Below, one piece after another: positions 8,682-16,831 of a stretch of 64,000 nucleotides of DNA (within the stretch, counting starts at the first letter, position 1; each line of letters begins with the position of its first letter). A model generated the notes under the pieces. The model saw only the letters and a program-made list of their open reading frames with translations, had not been told where the DNA came from and ran no database searches. Source of the DNA: UBA6055 sp965203755. GTDB taxonomy: Bacteria; Chloroflexota; Anaerolineae; Aggregatilineales; Phototrophicaceae. The translations under genes and the position numbers were made by a program. The stretch covers positions 2,108,001 to 2,172,000 of the forward strand of contig OZ241910.1 of the NCBI GenBank assembly GCA_965203755.1. Direction: 5' to 3'.

Positions 8682-10438
8682 CTAGCCCCTAAAAAATCCT
8701 GCTGCGCCTTGCCCTCTTCGCTGACCCGCGTCGGCTTATAGCGCGCCGCCTGCCGATGCGTGCCATGCTGCGGCGGCATATCAACCACCGCCCCAGCCAG
8801 CAGATCGCCAATCGTCAGGATTTGCAGCCGCCGATATCGCCGCCCCCAAAAAGACGATTCATAATAGCCGCCCGCCAGCGCCTCTCTGTGCATCTCCGCC
8901 GTCGGACTCGCCAGCGTAATAAAGACCCCGACAGCCGCCCGCTCGCGTTCAACCGTGCCTTTCAAATCGCGGATGTCGCCCGATCTCACCGCCCCCGACT
9001 TGACCTGAACCACCGCTTTGCGCGCCTTGCCGCGCCCCTTGTCATCAGGCTCGAAGAAACTGATGATGCCATCAATCCCGCGGTCCCTGCCTTTTTTGCC
9101 GCGCCGCGAACCCGTCTTGCCGCCGACCGGCTTCGCCCGCGCCAGCGACAATGCCCACCACTCAAACTGATAGCGGCCCTCGTTGTCAGAATCCCGCGCC
9201 ATCGCCCGCGCCGCATCAACCGTCGTCGGCTCGCCAATCACCGCATAATCCTTGCCCGAAACCAACTCGAACATATCATTCAGCCGATACTTTTGCAGCG
9301 CGATGCTCAAATGCGTAATGTCAATCCCAATCCAGCCGCGCCGCAGCTTATGCGCCGCCGCAATCGCCGTCCCACAGCCGCAAAACGGATCCAAAACCAC
9401 ATCGCCTTCGTTTGATGAGGCCAGGATGATCCGTTCCAGCAGGGCGACTGGCTTTTGCGTCGGATAGCCGAGTCGTTCTTTGGCTGTGGGACTTAAAGGA
9501 TAAATATCTGTCCACACGTCGCCGGCGGTCTTTCCTGGCGCGTCTTCAAGATAATGTTTTAAGGTTGGCATTCCATTTTCTTTTCGCGGCCAGTGAATCA
9601 TTTGAAGCTGGTCTAACAAATCCAGTTTCGCGTGTATTCCCAGCTTGCTCCACTCCTGCTCCGATGGCAGTTCCGCTTTTAGCCAGTCGGGAAATCGCTT
9701 GTATTTCGGCAATGCCCATGCTCGTCCGCTGCTTGGGTCTCTCCCGCGCCACGGTTGATAAGACTCTGCTCCGCCTGCCTTGCCGCCAGTAATGTCATAA
9801 GGCCCGTAACGTCCTCGTTCATCGGTGTAGCGAAACTTTTTTCGTTTGTATTCGTCGTCATAATCCATATAACTGACATTCCAGCGCCAATTATTGTCGC
9901 GGCTGTACATAAAAACCACATCATGGATTGCCGACCATTGCTTTGCGCCTAGATTATGCGAAGACGTTCGTTTCCAAACAATTTCGTTGCGAAAATTCTC
10001 GCCGCCAAAAATCGCATCCAGCAGAATCTTCAAATAATGGCTGGCGGTCGGGTCACAGTGCAAATAAAGGCTCCCCGTCGGCTTCAGCACGCGGTGCAGT
10101 TCCACCAGCCGCGCCGCCATCATCACCAAGTAGGCCATCATCTGGTTGCGGTCGATCAGGTTCATCAGCGCTTCGACTGCCGTTGAGGTCTTTTCGGGCG
10201 CGTCGGCGATCAGCTGGCGGTACGTGGCTTCGGCCGTTTCGCCCCAATGCCAGGTATCTTCAAACGCCGTGATTTGCGCTTCGCTGTCGGCGCCGCTTTC
10301 CGATTTGAAGAGCACATTGTAATTGCGGTTGCTGTTGAAGGGCGGGTCGAGATAAATCAGGTCGACTGATTCGTCGGGGAAGTATTCGCGCGTCCGCAGA
10401 ATATCCAGATTGTCGCCATAATAGAGTCGGTTCTGCAT
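8678..10438 (-). CDS. DNA methyltransferase fused to Mrr-type nuclease domain
   Basis: 586 residues. The N-terminal part is a beta-class amino-methyltransferase: motif IV YLDPPF at 30-34 comes before motif I VLDPFCGCGTA near 348-357, with a large variable target-recognition region (about 155-320) between them. The C-terminal third (about 420-586) resembles an Mrr/PD-(D/E)xK endonuclease: RDRGIDGIISF at 451-461, then VVQVKSG at 476-482, giving the D...QxK pattern. The chain therefore has both modification and potential cleavage parts, like a single-protein restriction-modification enzyme. A second protein of the same layout is at 53994-55463 with a different recognition region. It is co-transcribed with the YdcF-like gene. 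Target sequence and nuclease activity are unknown. Confidence 0.82.
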   Translation of the reverse strand: MQNRLYYGDNLDILRTREYFPDESVDLIYLDPPFNSNRNYNVLFKSESGADSEAQITAFEDTWHWGETAEATYRQLIADAPEKTSTAVEALMNLIDRNQMMAYLVMMAARLVELHRVLKPTGSLYLHCDPTASHYLKILLDAIFGGENFRNEIVWKRTSSHNLGAKQWSAIHDVVFMYSRDNNWRWNVSYMDYDDEYKRKKFRYTDERGRYGPYDITGGKAGGAESYQPWRGRDPSSGRAWALPKYKRFPDWLKAELPSEQEWSKLGIHAKLDLLDQLQMIHWPRKENGMPTLKHYLEDAPGKTAGDVWTDIYPLSPTAKERLGYPTQKPVALLERIILASSNEGDVVLDPFCGCGTAIAAAHKLRRGWIGIDITHLSIALQKYRLNDMFELVSGKDYAVIGEPTTVDAARAMARDSDNEGRYQFEWWALSLARAKPVGGKTGSRRGKKGRDRGIDGIISFFEPDDKGRGKARKAVVQVKSGAVRSGDIRDLKGTVERERAAVGVFITLASPTAEMHREALAGGYYESSFWGRRYRRLQILTIGDLLAGAVVDMPPQHGTHRQAARYKPTRVSEEGKAQQDFLGAR

Positions 10439-10467
10439 GTTATGTTCCTTGCCCGTTTCGCCAGCGC

Positions 10468-10496
10468 ATTATAGCACATCAAATATCTTTGTTGAC
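10468..10496 (-). promoter_or_regulatory. Candidate promoter for the methylase-Mrr gene
   Basis: On the minus strand a perfect TATAAT (10473-10468) lies about 30 bases before the ATG at 10438. At 17-base spacing the -35 position reads GTCAAC (10496-10491), which is weak. It overlaps the TTGACA used by the divergent plus-strand promoter, so the two promoters may compete for polymerase. Confidence 0.45.
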
Positions 10497-10521
10497 ATAT
10501 AATCAACCTGCATTGTAAGAT
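10492..10521 (+). promoter_or_regulatory. Sigma-70-like promoter, small-protein gene 1
   Basis: TTGACA (10492-10497), an 18-base spacer, then TAAGAT (10516-10521). The same arrangement, TTGACA-18-TAAGAT, occurs again at 11046-11075 before the third small gene, and a related TTGACG-16-TAAGAT at 10771-10798 before the second. Recurrence of the layout supports it being functional. Confidence 0.65.
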
Positions 10522-10561
10522 AATAATATCCAAGCGGAATGAACGCGAAAGGATGACGGCG

Positions 10562-10774
10562 ATGGCAGTTGAATCGATGCAGCGTGAAGGCCGGCTGTCG
10601 GCGCTTGAAGCGCAGTATAATCACTTGGCAACGAAAGCTGATTTGGAACGGCTGGGCAAAGAATTGTGCAAAGAGATGGGCGAGAAAATCAATCAGCAGA
10701 CGCGCTGGTTCGCGGTGATGTGGATGACCAGTGTTGGTGTTTTGGCTGGGCTGATTTTGAGTCGTCCCGTTTGA
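10562..10774 (+). CDS. Small coiled-coil membrane protein, copy 1
   Basis: 70 residues. Residues 1-45 form a charged helix with heptad character (LSALEAQYNHLATKADLERL), and residues 48-66 form one transmembrane helix (WFAVMWMTSVGVLAGLIL). This resembles the short 'TKADLE' coiled-coil/TM proteins related to DUF1640. ATG 10562 is preferred over ATG 10553 because GAAAGG abuts 10553 but is well spaced from 10562. It is nearly identical to the protein at 10839-11039. Role unknown; a tail-anchored oligomer is the structural expectation. Confidence 0.6.
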   Translation: MAVESMQREGRLSALEAQYNHLATKADLERLGKELCKEMGEKINQQTRWFAVMWMTSVGVLAGLILSRPV

Positions 10775-10798
10775 CGAGCAAAGCTCCCGCGGTAAGAT
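10771..10798 (+). promoter_or_regulatory. Candidate promoter, small-protein gene 2
   Basis: TTGACG (10771-10776), which includes the stop codon of the first small gene, then 16 bases and TAAGAT (10793-10798). It is weaker than the flanking TTGACA promoters. It was created by the tandem duplication, which fused the end of copy 1 to the -10 region of copy 2. Confidence 0.4.
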
Positions 10799-10838
10799 AA
10801 TAATATCCGCGCGGAATGAACGCGAAAGGATGACGGCG

Positions 10839-11039
10839 ATGGCAGTTGAATCGATGCAGCGTGAAGGCCGGCTGTCGGCGCTTGAAGCGCAGTATGATCA
10901 TCTGGCCACGAAAGCTGATTTGGAACGGCTGGGCAAAGAGATGGGCGCGAAAATCAATCAGCAGACGCGCTGGTTCGCGGTGATGTGGATGACCAGTGTG
11001 GGTGTTCTGACTGGGCTGATTTTGAGTCGTCCCGTTTGA
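10839..11039 (+). CDS. Small coiled-coil membrane protein, copy 2
   Basis: 66 residues, nearly identical to the protein at 10562-10774. It differs by the loss of four residues (ELCK) in the helix, an N-to-D change, E-to-A, and A-to-T in the membrane helix. The loss of four residues changes the heptad phase just before the membrane segment. Its own leader and ribosome site are copied along with it. Function unknown. Confidence 0.58.
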   Translation: MAVESMQREGRLSALEAQYDHLATKADLERLGKEMGAKINQQTRWFAVMWMTSVGVLTGLILSRPV

Positions 11040-11045
11040 CGAGCC

Positions 11046-11075
11046 TTGACATATAATCAACCTACGCGGTAAGAT
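11046..11075 (+). promoter_or_regulatory. Sigma-70-like promoter for 11106 and DUF2335 genes
   Basis: TTGACA (11046-11051), an 18-base spacer and TAAGAT (11070-11075), the same as the promoter at 10492-10521. GAGGG sits about six bases before the ATG at 11106. This promoter probably serves both 11106-11339 and the translationally coupled DUF2335 gene. Confidence 0.65.
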
Positions 11076-11105
11076 AATCATATCCGCGAGGAATGAGGGA
11101 TAATC

Positions 11106-11339
11106 ATGGAGAATTACGATCTCAAGCGCAGTCGCCTGCACTTGTTCCCAACCCCAACCATCTGGACGGGCATCGGCGGTTTGATGGATATTTGCGGTGT
11201 GTTGAACACCTACAACGCCGCGCCCTCCGGCGCCAAAGCCGACTATGACGCCATCCGTTCTGACTGGCTGGCCGTCGGCGATGACATTGCGGCCGCCATC
11301 AAAATGCAGAAGGAGATGATCGAGAGCGAACGTCAGTGA
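11106..11339 (+). CDS. Small soluble protein of unknown function
   Basis: 77 residues: LKRSRLHLFPTPTIWTGIGG, then a short glycine-rich part and an acidic helix containing SDWLAVGDDIAAAIK. No membrane segment or signal. GAGGG precedes the ATG at good spacing. Its stop overlaps the GTG start of the DUF2335 gene (GTGA), so the two products are probably made in a fixed ratio. I cannot assign a family. Confidence 0.6.
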   Translation: MENYDLKRSRLHLFPTPTIWTGIGGLMDICGVLNTYNAAPSGAKADYDAIRSDWLAVGDDIAAAIKMQKEMIESERQ

Positions 11340-11875
11340 GCCATGACGATGACGCCGCCGCAGATCAATCGCCTGATGATGACAGCCCTCTGGAATACAT
11401 TCCGCCGGAGTTTATTCGCGGCATACCTGAAGCGAAACGCGAGCTGTTCATTCGCGCCATGATTCTTCACGAACAGTATTCAAGCCCAATCGCGCCTCCA
11501 AAAATCATTGCCGGCTACGAACAGTATCTGCCCGGAAGCGCCGACCGCATTCTGATAATGGCGGAACAGCAGCAAAGCCACAGAATGAAATTGGAAGCCC
11601 GCGGGCAAGCGGCCGCCATTCAACGCGACAAACGCGCAATGTATCTTGGCGCTGGATTGTCTTTGGCGTTGATGCTTATCAGTTTGGCGGTCATTCTGTC
11701 AGGATTTGATGTCGCCGGCTTGGGCATGATAGCTGTATCCGCCGTATCACTGGCGGGTGTATTCCTTTACAGCCACCGCAGTGTTCGCAATGAATTGAGG
11801 GACAAGCGCGAAGCCCTGGATAAGCCATCGATGCCTCCCGAACTGCTCGATAGCGGAAACGAAGCTGAAACATAA
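11336..11875 (+). CDS. DUF2335-family membrane protein
   Basis: 179 residues. The N-terminus is acidic and proline-rich. The family signature then appears: SSPIAPPKIIAGYEQYLPGS and ADRILIMAEQQQSHR, about residues 48-88, followed by two membrane helices (residues 103-125 and 128-146) and a charged tail. DUF2335 proteins are predicted inner-membrane proteins without an established function, frequent near phage- or defence-like genes. It starts at GTG 11336, overlapping the previous gene by four bases, and converges with nrdJ with only 8 bases between stops. Confidence 0.78.
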   Translation: MSHDDDAAADQSPDDDSPLEYIPPEFIRGIPEAKRELFIRAMILHEQYSSPIAPPKIIAGYEQYLPGSADRILIMAEQQQSHRMKLEARGQAAAIQRDKRAMYLGAGLSLALMLISLAVILSGFDVAGLGMIAVSAVSLAGVFLYSHRSVRNELRDKREALDKPSMPPELLDSGNEAET

Positions 11876-11883
11876 ATCCCCAA

Positions 11884-14424
11884 TCAGCACTCGCTAAAGC
11901 CACAAGCCAAGCACTTGCGGCAGCTTTCGGCCCGAATCAAGGCAATCGTGCCGCATTCAGGACACATATCCGCCCCCGATATCGCCCCGTTTTCGTCTAG
12001 AACGTCGTCGCTTGTCGGCGGTTGCACCCTGGCATTCGCAATCGGCAAATCAAGCTGATGCGGCTGATCCTCTGGAAAAAACTCCAGCTGCAAAACCCTA
12101 GCCACCGCATCCGGCAGCGAAAGCACCCGCTTAGGCCCAAACCCAATCGGCCGCGCGCCGCCGATGCCTTGCAGCTGTTCAATAATCAGAGCGAGCATTT
12201 TGTGGCGGTTGTGCGGCGCCGTCGTCCGCAGCTGAAGCGACATCATCCGCCCCAGGCTTTCGGCATCGGCTTGAATATCGCTGCCGGCCTTGCCAATGGC
12301 GATAAACACCTCAAAAGGATTGTCCTGATCATCGCGGTTGATGGTGATGTAGGCTTTGCCAAAGGGCGTTTGCGTGCTAACCGTCGTGCCGGTCAGGCGG
12401 TCAGGCCGCGGATACACCCGGTGCGGCGTCGCCACCTGCTCCACATCATCGTTTGCCCGCCCGCCCTTGAGCGCTTCCATTTCGCTTTCGGCGCGCTCGT
12501 CGCCCTTGAGCATCAAGACCTGCTCGTCGCGGCTGCCATCGCGGTAAATAGTGCCGCCCTTGCAGCCAAGCTCATACATATACTGATAAAGCTCGCTGAC
12601 CTGCTCGACGGTGTAATCCTTGGGGACATTGCAGGTTTTGCTGATGGCGCTGTCGATCCATCGCTGGAACGCGCCCTGCACCTTGACATGATCTTCCGGC
12701 GCCAAGTCCATCGCCGTCACAAAAAAGTCCGGCAGTTCATCCGCTTCAGGATGCGCCGCATGCCAGTCTTTGACAATCGGCGCCTGCTCTTCATGCAGAC
12801 CGAGACGGCTCTTGCGATAATACACCCACGAGAAAAAAGGCTCAACGCCAGTCGAGGTGTTGACCATCGTGCCGGTCGTTCCAGTCGGCGCCTGCGTCAG
12901 CAGCGTCACATTGCGGATGCCATCTTTGCGGATTTTCCGCCGCAGGTCAGCCGGCATCGCCTGCATATAACCGCTCTCCAGGAACTTTTCGGCCTCAAAT
13001 TGCGGAAAAACCCCCTTTTCCCGCGCCAAATCGCTGGAGGTTTCATAAGCTGCGGTGGCGATGAGCCTATAAATCCGGTCGATGAAATGAACCGATTCAT
13101 CGCTGCCATAGCGCACTCCCAGCCGCAGCATCAGTTCGGCGATGCCCATCGTCCCCAAGCCAATGCGGCGTTCGCCCATCTGCACCGCCTCGTTCTCCTT
13201 GAAGAAATAAGGCGTGGTGTCGATGACATTGTCGAGGAAGCGGGTCGCATACCGCACCGTCCGGCGCAGTTCATCCCATTGAACATCCTGTTTCGCTTCG
13301 TCATAAAAACGCGACAGATTGATGGCGCCGAGGTTGCAGACCGAAAAAGCCCCCAAAGGCTGTTCGCCGCAGGGATTGGTGGAGATCAAGGGATTGAAGT
13401 ACCAGCTGTTCGCCATCTTGTTGCTGCGCTCGTTGAACCACAGCCCCGGTTCAGCGCTGGCCCAGGCGCTTTCGATAATGGCATGCCAAAGTTCGCGCGC
13501 CTTGACGGTTTTATAGTGCGTGACCTTGCGCCCCGAGGCCATCCAAGTGCTTAGGTCGCCGTCCCAAAGTTCGTCGTAATCCGGATCAGCCGTATCCGGA
13601 AAAACCAGCTGCCAGTCATCATCGGCTTTGACGGCCGCCATCAGTTTGTCGGATACCCCGATGCTGATGTTGGCATTGGTGATTCGACCGGCCTGCCGTT
13701 TGCTGTGGATGAAGCTGAACACATCCGGATGCCAGTCATTGAGGATTAACATCAAGGCGCCGCGGCGGCTGCCGCCCTGTTCGATAAGCCCGGTGACAAA
13801 GCTGTACAGGGCGCCCCAAGACACGGCGCCGCTGGAGCGTCCATTGACCCCCTTCACATAAGCATGGCGCGGGCGCAGGGTGGAAATGTTGATGCCGACG
13901 CCGCCGCCGCGCGACATAATCTCGGTCATTTGCGCCAGCGCGGTCATAATCCCTTCGCGGGAGTCTTTGGGCGATGAAATCACATAACAGTTGTAATAGG
14001 TCAAATCCTGGTCGGTGCCGGCGGCGGTCAGGATGCGCCCGCCGGGGACGAACTTCCAATCATCCAGCAGCCAGCGAAATTTATTCGACCATTCTTCCTG
14101 CTTTTGAGTGTCTTTTTCGGTTTGGGCGATGCCGCGCGCGACCCGATCCATCATCTGACTCGGCTCGGTTTCAATCGGCTTATCGACATGTTCAAGCTCG
14201 CGCGCCACGGTTTCGCCGTCCAGCAGCTTCACGGTCACCTTGGGCAGCTGGATCGCCGTCACAGCGCCGATCTCGCGCTGGCCGGTCTTGGCGTTGACCA
14301 CCACAATCACCCGGTCGCCGACTTTCAGCGTGCTGCGGGTCATGTCCTTTTGCGCGTAACGATCCAGGAAAATTTTATAACCGAGATCGTGCAGCGCGCT
14401 TTTTGTTGATTGAGGCTGAACCAT
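11884..14424 (-). CDS. nrdJ: Adenosylcobalamin-dependent ribonucleotide reductase (class II)
   Basis: 846 residues. It makes deoxyribonucleotides using coenzyme B12 as radical source. Visible hallmarks are the first active-site Cys in YYNCYVISSP, the central STNPCGEQPLGAFSVCNLG, and the C-terminal Cys cluster (MCPECG, then CRKCLACGFSEC), which may bind zinc and relay reducing power. An SH3-like insertion near residues 30-75 (KVGDRVIVVVNAKTGQREIG) follows the N-terminus, as in many class II enzymes. A strong GGAGG sits just before ATG 14424. Only about 100 bases separate it from the divergent methylase gene and no cobalamin riboswitch was recognised there. Cell use depends on B12 supply. Confidence 0.93.
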   Translation of the reverse strand: MVQPQSTKSALHDLGYKIFLDRYAQKDMTRSTLKVGDRVIVVVNAKTGQREIGAVTAIQLPKVTVKLLDGETVARELEHVDKPIETEPSQMMDRVARGIAQTEKDTQKQEEWSNKFRWLLDDWKFVPGGRILTAAGTDQDLTYYNCYVISSPKDSREGIMTALAQMTEIMSRGGGVGINISTLRPRHAYVKGVNGRSSGAVSWGALYSFVTGLIEQGGSRRGALMLILNDWHPDVFSFIHSKRQAGRITNANISIGVSDKLMAAVKADDDWQLVFPDTADPDYDELWDGDLSTWMASGRKVTHYKTVKARELWHAIIESAWASAEPGLWFNERSNKMANSWYFNPLISTNPCGEQPLGAFSVCNLGAINLSRFYDEAKQDVQWDELRRTVRYATRFLDNVIDTTPYFFKENEAVQMGERRIGLGTMGIAELMLRLGVRYGSDESVHFIDRIYRLIATAAYETSSDLAREKGVFPQFEAEKFLESGYMQAMPADLRRKIRKDGIRNVTLLTQAPTGTTGTMVNTSTGVEPFFSWVYYRKSRLGLHEEQAPIVKDWHAAHPEADELPDFFVTAMDLAPEDHVKVQGAFQRWIDSAISKTCNVPKDYTVEQVSELYQYMYELGCKGGTIYRDGSRDEQVLMLKGDERAESEMEALKGGRANDDVEQVATPHRVYPRPDRLTGTTVSTQTPFGKAYITINRDDQDNPFEVFIAIGKAGSDIQADAESLGRMMSLQLRTTAPHNRHKMLALIIEQLQGIGGARPIGFGPKRVLSLPDAVARVLQLEFFPEDQPHQLDLPIANARVQPPTSDDVLDENGAISGADMCPECGTIALIRAESCRKCLACGFSEC

Positions 14425-14461
14425 GACCCCTCCAATTCATGCAAACAAAAATAATTATGAT

Positions 14462-14467
14462 ATTATA
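14462..14467 (-). promoter_or_regulatory. Candidate -10 box upstream of nrdJ
   Basis: On the minus strand TATAAT (14467-14462) lies about 38 bases before the nrdJ start in an AT-rich stretch. No convincing -35 box is found at 16-18 bases, so only the -10 element is proposed. Confidence 0.35.
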
Positions 14468-14520
14468 CTCTAATAAGCTAACAAAGGCACAGGATTTAAT
14501 TGGCAGCTAGGGATGCGATA

Positions 14521-15261
14521 ATGCGACAAATGCCATTGCCGCTTTTGGATCCAGATAAGAAGGCAGTCGGGAGAAATACAATGCCGCCCCAAGTAACCAG
14601 CTATTCGATTTACAATGAGGAAGTTAAAGCCAGGACGCAGTCAAACTGGATGGATCGTATGTTTCCTCCCTTGCCCGACAAACAGTATGACATCATATAT
14701 GCCGATCCTCCCTGGCATTACAACGGCAAACTGCAATATGATCGAAGCGGGATGTCAAACAGCAACCATGGCTGGGAGAAAGCGATATTCGTTAGTTCCG
14801 CCTGCTTTAAGTATCCTACCATCCTAACCGAAGATCTGAAACAGCTGCCGGTGCAGCGAATCGCCAAAGAAAATGCCTTGCTGTTTCTTTGGACTACTAA
14901 TCCGCACTTGGCGCAAGCTGTTGAATTGGGCGCGGCTTGGGGGTTTGAGTATAAAACCGTGGCCTTCGTCTGGAACAAGATGAATCACAACCCAGGACAC
15001 TATACCTTGTCCTATTGTGAATTGTGTCTGCTGTTCAAGCGCGGCAAGATACCGGCGCCGAGAGGCGCGCGGAACGTCAAACAACTAATTGAGGCGCCGC
15101 GCGGAAAACATAGTGAAAAGCCGGTTGAGGCCGCGCGGGGCATAATAAAAATGTTCCCGCATCAGTCAAGAATTGAATTGTTCGCAAGGGGCAGTCAGCA
15201 GGGATTTGACGCTTGGGGGCTGGATATGATCAATCAAGATGAGGCGCAAGGTGTTCAATAA
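14521..15261 (+). CDS. MT-A70 family adenine-N6 DNA methyltransferase (M.MunI-like)
   Basis: About 246 residues. The catalytic motif IYADPPWHY and the later ENALLFLWTTNPHLA, KTVAFVWNKM and HSEKPVEAARGIIKMFP are typical of MT-A70 enzymes of bacterial restriction systems, which methylate adenine N6. The opposing remnant at 15230-15472 resembles the MunI endonuclease, so CAATTG is a reasonable guess for the target. The start is uncertain: TTG 14500, ATG 14521 (GGGA upstream) and ATG 14581 (GGGAG upstream) are all possible. Base composition is more AT-rich than its neighbours, suggesting acquisition. Its 3' end overlaps the remnant by 32 bases. Confidence 0.85.
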   Translation: MRQMPLPLLDPDKKAVGRNTMPPQVTSYSIYNEEVKARTQSNWMDRMFPPLPDKQYDIIYADPPWHYNGKLQYDRSGMSNSNHGWEKAIFVSSACFKYPTILTEDLKQLPVQRIAKENALLFLWTTNPHLAQAVELGAAWGFEYKTVAFVWNKMNHNPGHYTLSYCELCLLFKRGKIPAPRGARNVKQLIEAPRGKHSEKPVEAARGIIKMFPHQSRIELFARGSQQGFDAWGLDMINQDEAQGVQ

Positions 15262-15472
15262 AATGACAAACCAGAAGATCATGCCCATGGTCGCGCCAAA
15301 AGAAGAAATTATGAGTGTATTCATTGAACTCCTTGGGTTTGGAAATGAGGTCATAATCAGTGTTTGTAAAAAGCCGATGGAAGATTCTAGCAAAGCCTTG
15401 TTCAGCTATAGCCGCCAGTTCGCCGCTAAGCGTTTGCCAGTTTTCTCTTAGCCGCAATTCCGAGCTTCCCAT
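15230..15472 (-). pseudogene. Internally deleted MunI-like type II restriction endonuclease
   Basis: An 80-codon frame. Its first half (MGSSELRLRENWQTLSGELA through TDYDLISKPK) looks like the N-terminus of MunI-family endonucleases. Its second half (YTHNFFFWRDHGHD to the end HLAPHLD) looks like their C-terminus. Known members have about 200 residues, so roughly 120 residues from the middle, including the PD...ExK catalytic core, are missing. The join lies near residue 50 (about position 15320) and stays in frame. The comparison with MunI is from memory. It faces the MT-A70 methylase tail-to-tail, as expected for a former restriction partner. Start ATG 15472 was chosen because MGSSEL matches the family start. 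Confidence 0.7.
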
Positions 15473-15601
15473 GATCAAACAAGCCCCCAATACGCCGCAG
15501 GACGCGGGAAAACGCTATCCGACTCAAGTCGGATATTCCAAATTAAAAGGCAAGCGGGCTGGAAAAACCCACTCGCCATAATTTTAGCGTCATGCTGAAA
15601 A

Positions 15602-16831
15602 TTATTGACCGCGGTTCCGTTTCCGCAGGAAAGCCGGCAAATCGGTGTTTTGAGGGTCAATGTTTTCATAAGTGCGCGGGTCGTCCTGTGGCGCGGAGGC
15701 CGGCCCGCGGCGCTGCCGCTGGAAGGGCGAACCGCCGCTCGACATGCTGCCGCTGTGCGTCGGTCCCTGCACTTCCACGTCTTCATAAACCGGTCGCTGC
15801 CGTGACTGCGGCTGCGGCGAGGTCGAAGATTGGCGTATGGGCAATGTGCCCGCTTCCTTCATGCTGGTTTCCAGACGGCTGCGTTCAAAGCCGGTCGCAA
15901 TTACGGTAATGTTCACCTCATCACCCAGACTCTCATCAATATGCGCCCCGAAGATCAAATTGCATTCAGGATGGGCGCTGTCTTTGATAATGGCGGCCGC
16001 TTCGTTGACCTCAAACAGAGTCAAATCCGGCCCGCCGGTAATCGAGAAGAGGATGCCGCGGGCGCCGTCAATGGTGATGTCAAGCAGACCGCTGGTAATT
16101 GCCTGGTCGGCGGCCTGACGGGCGCGGTCATCGCCAGCCGCACGGCCAACAGCCATCAGTGCGGCGCCGCCCTCCGACATGATGGTGCGAACATCGGCGA
16201 AATCAAGGTTAATCAGACCAGGCACTGTAATCAGTTCAGAAATACCCTGAATCCCCTGACGCAGCACATCATCGGCAAGCGTGAATGCCTGTTGCAGCGT
16301 CGACCGCTTGTCCGACATTTGAAGCAGACGATCATTCGGAATCGAAATCAGCGTATCAACCTGGCTCTTGAGCGCTTCAATGCCGGTTTTCGCCAGCTGC
16401 GCCCGCCGCGTGCCCTCAAATGTGAAAGGACGGGTCACAACACCGATGGTCAATGCCCCCAGTTCTTTTGCGATCTGGGCAATCACCGGCGAAGCGCCAG
16501 TGCCAGTGCCGCCGCCCATTCCACAGGCGACAAAGATCATGTCCGAGCCGCGCAGCACTTCAAGCAGGTCTTCCGAGCTTTCTTCGGCGGCCTTGCGCCC
16601 AATTTCAGGATTGCCGCCGGCGCCAAGGCCGCGGGTCAATTTATCCCCGATGCGAACCCGCGTTTTGGCTTTAGAGAGTATCAGCGCCTGATTGTCTGTG
16701 TTGACGGCGATGAATTCAACCCCCCCCAAGCCTTCGTTGATCATGCGATTCACAGCGTTGCCGCCGCCGCCGCCGACGCCAACGACTTTAATCTGTGCAA
16801 AATTATCCCCTGGAAGCAATTCATTGACCAT
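15602..16831 (-). CDS. ftsZ: Cell division GTPase FtsZ
   Basis: 409 residues. The tubulin-like GTPase signature GGGTGTG is at residues 106-112, with the N-terminal loop VGVGGGGGNAVNRMI and the NTDNQAL segment. A disordered linker rich in S, Q, R and P follows residue 330, and the C-terminal peptide DLPAFLRKRNRGQ is the docking site for FtsA and similar partners. FtsZ forms the cytokinetic ring. It is the last gene of the dcw cluster, 132 bases after ftsA, a gap large enough for its own promoter. Confidence 0.97.
   Translation of the reverse strand: MVNELLPGDNFAQIKVVGVGGGGGNAVNRMINEGLGGVEFIAVNTDNQALILSKAKTRVRIGDKLTRGLGAGGNPEIGRKAAEESSEDLLEVLRGSDMIFVACGMGGGTGTGASPVIAQIAKELGALTIGVVTRPFTFEGTRRAQLAKTGIEALKSQVDTLISIPNDRLLQMSDKRSTLQQAFTLADDVLRQGIQGISELITVPGLINLDFADVRTIMSEGGAALMAVGRAAGDDRARQAADQAITSGLLDITIDGARGILFSITGGPDLTLFEVNEAAAIIKDSAHPECNLIFGAHIDESLGDEVNITVIATGFERSRLETSMKEAGTLPIRQSSTSPQPQSRQRPVYEDVEVQGPTHSGSMSSGGSPFQRQRRGPASAPQDDPRTYENIDPQNTDLPAFLRKRNRGQ

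Larger units (their letters stand above)
10516..11096 (+). repeat. Tandem duplication of leader plus small gene
   Basis: A unit of about 277 bases starting at TAAGAT (10516-10792) is repeated at 10793-11069 with high identity, covering the leader, the ribosome site and the small gene. A third partial copy of the leader (TAAGATAATCATATCCGCGA and onwards) begins at 11070. Copy 2 has lost 12 bases between two GCAAAGA direct repeats present in copy 1, a typical replication-slippage deletion. Confidence 0.85.

Noticed and set aside
12022..13554. A 510-codon plus-strand open frame opposite nrdJ
   Set aside because: It is the antisense of a gene with unmistakable class II ribonucleotide reductase motifs, is rich in R, H and P as expected for a GC-rich antisense frame, and matches no family.
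14425..14520. Cobalamin riboswitch upstream of nrdJ
   Set aside because: Only about 100 AT-rich bases are available before the divergent gene and no B12-box-like sequence was seen; such riboswitches need about 200 bases.
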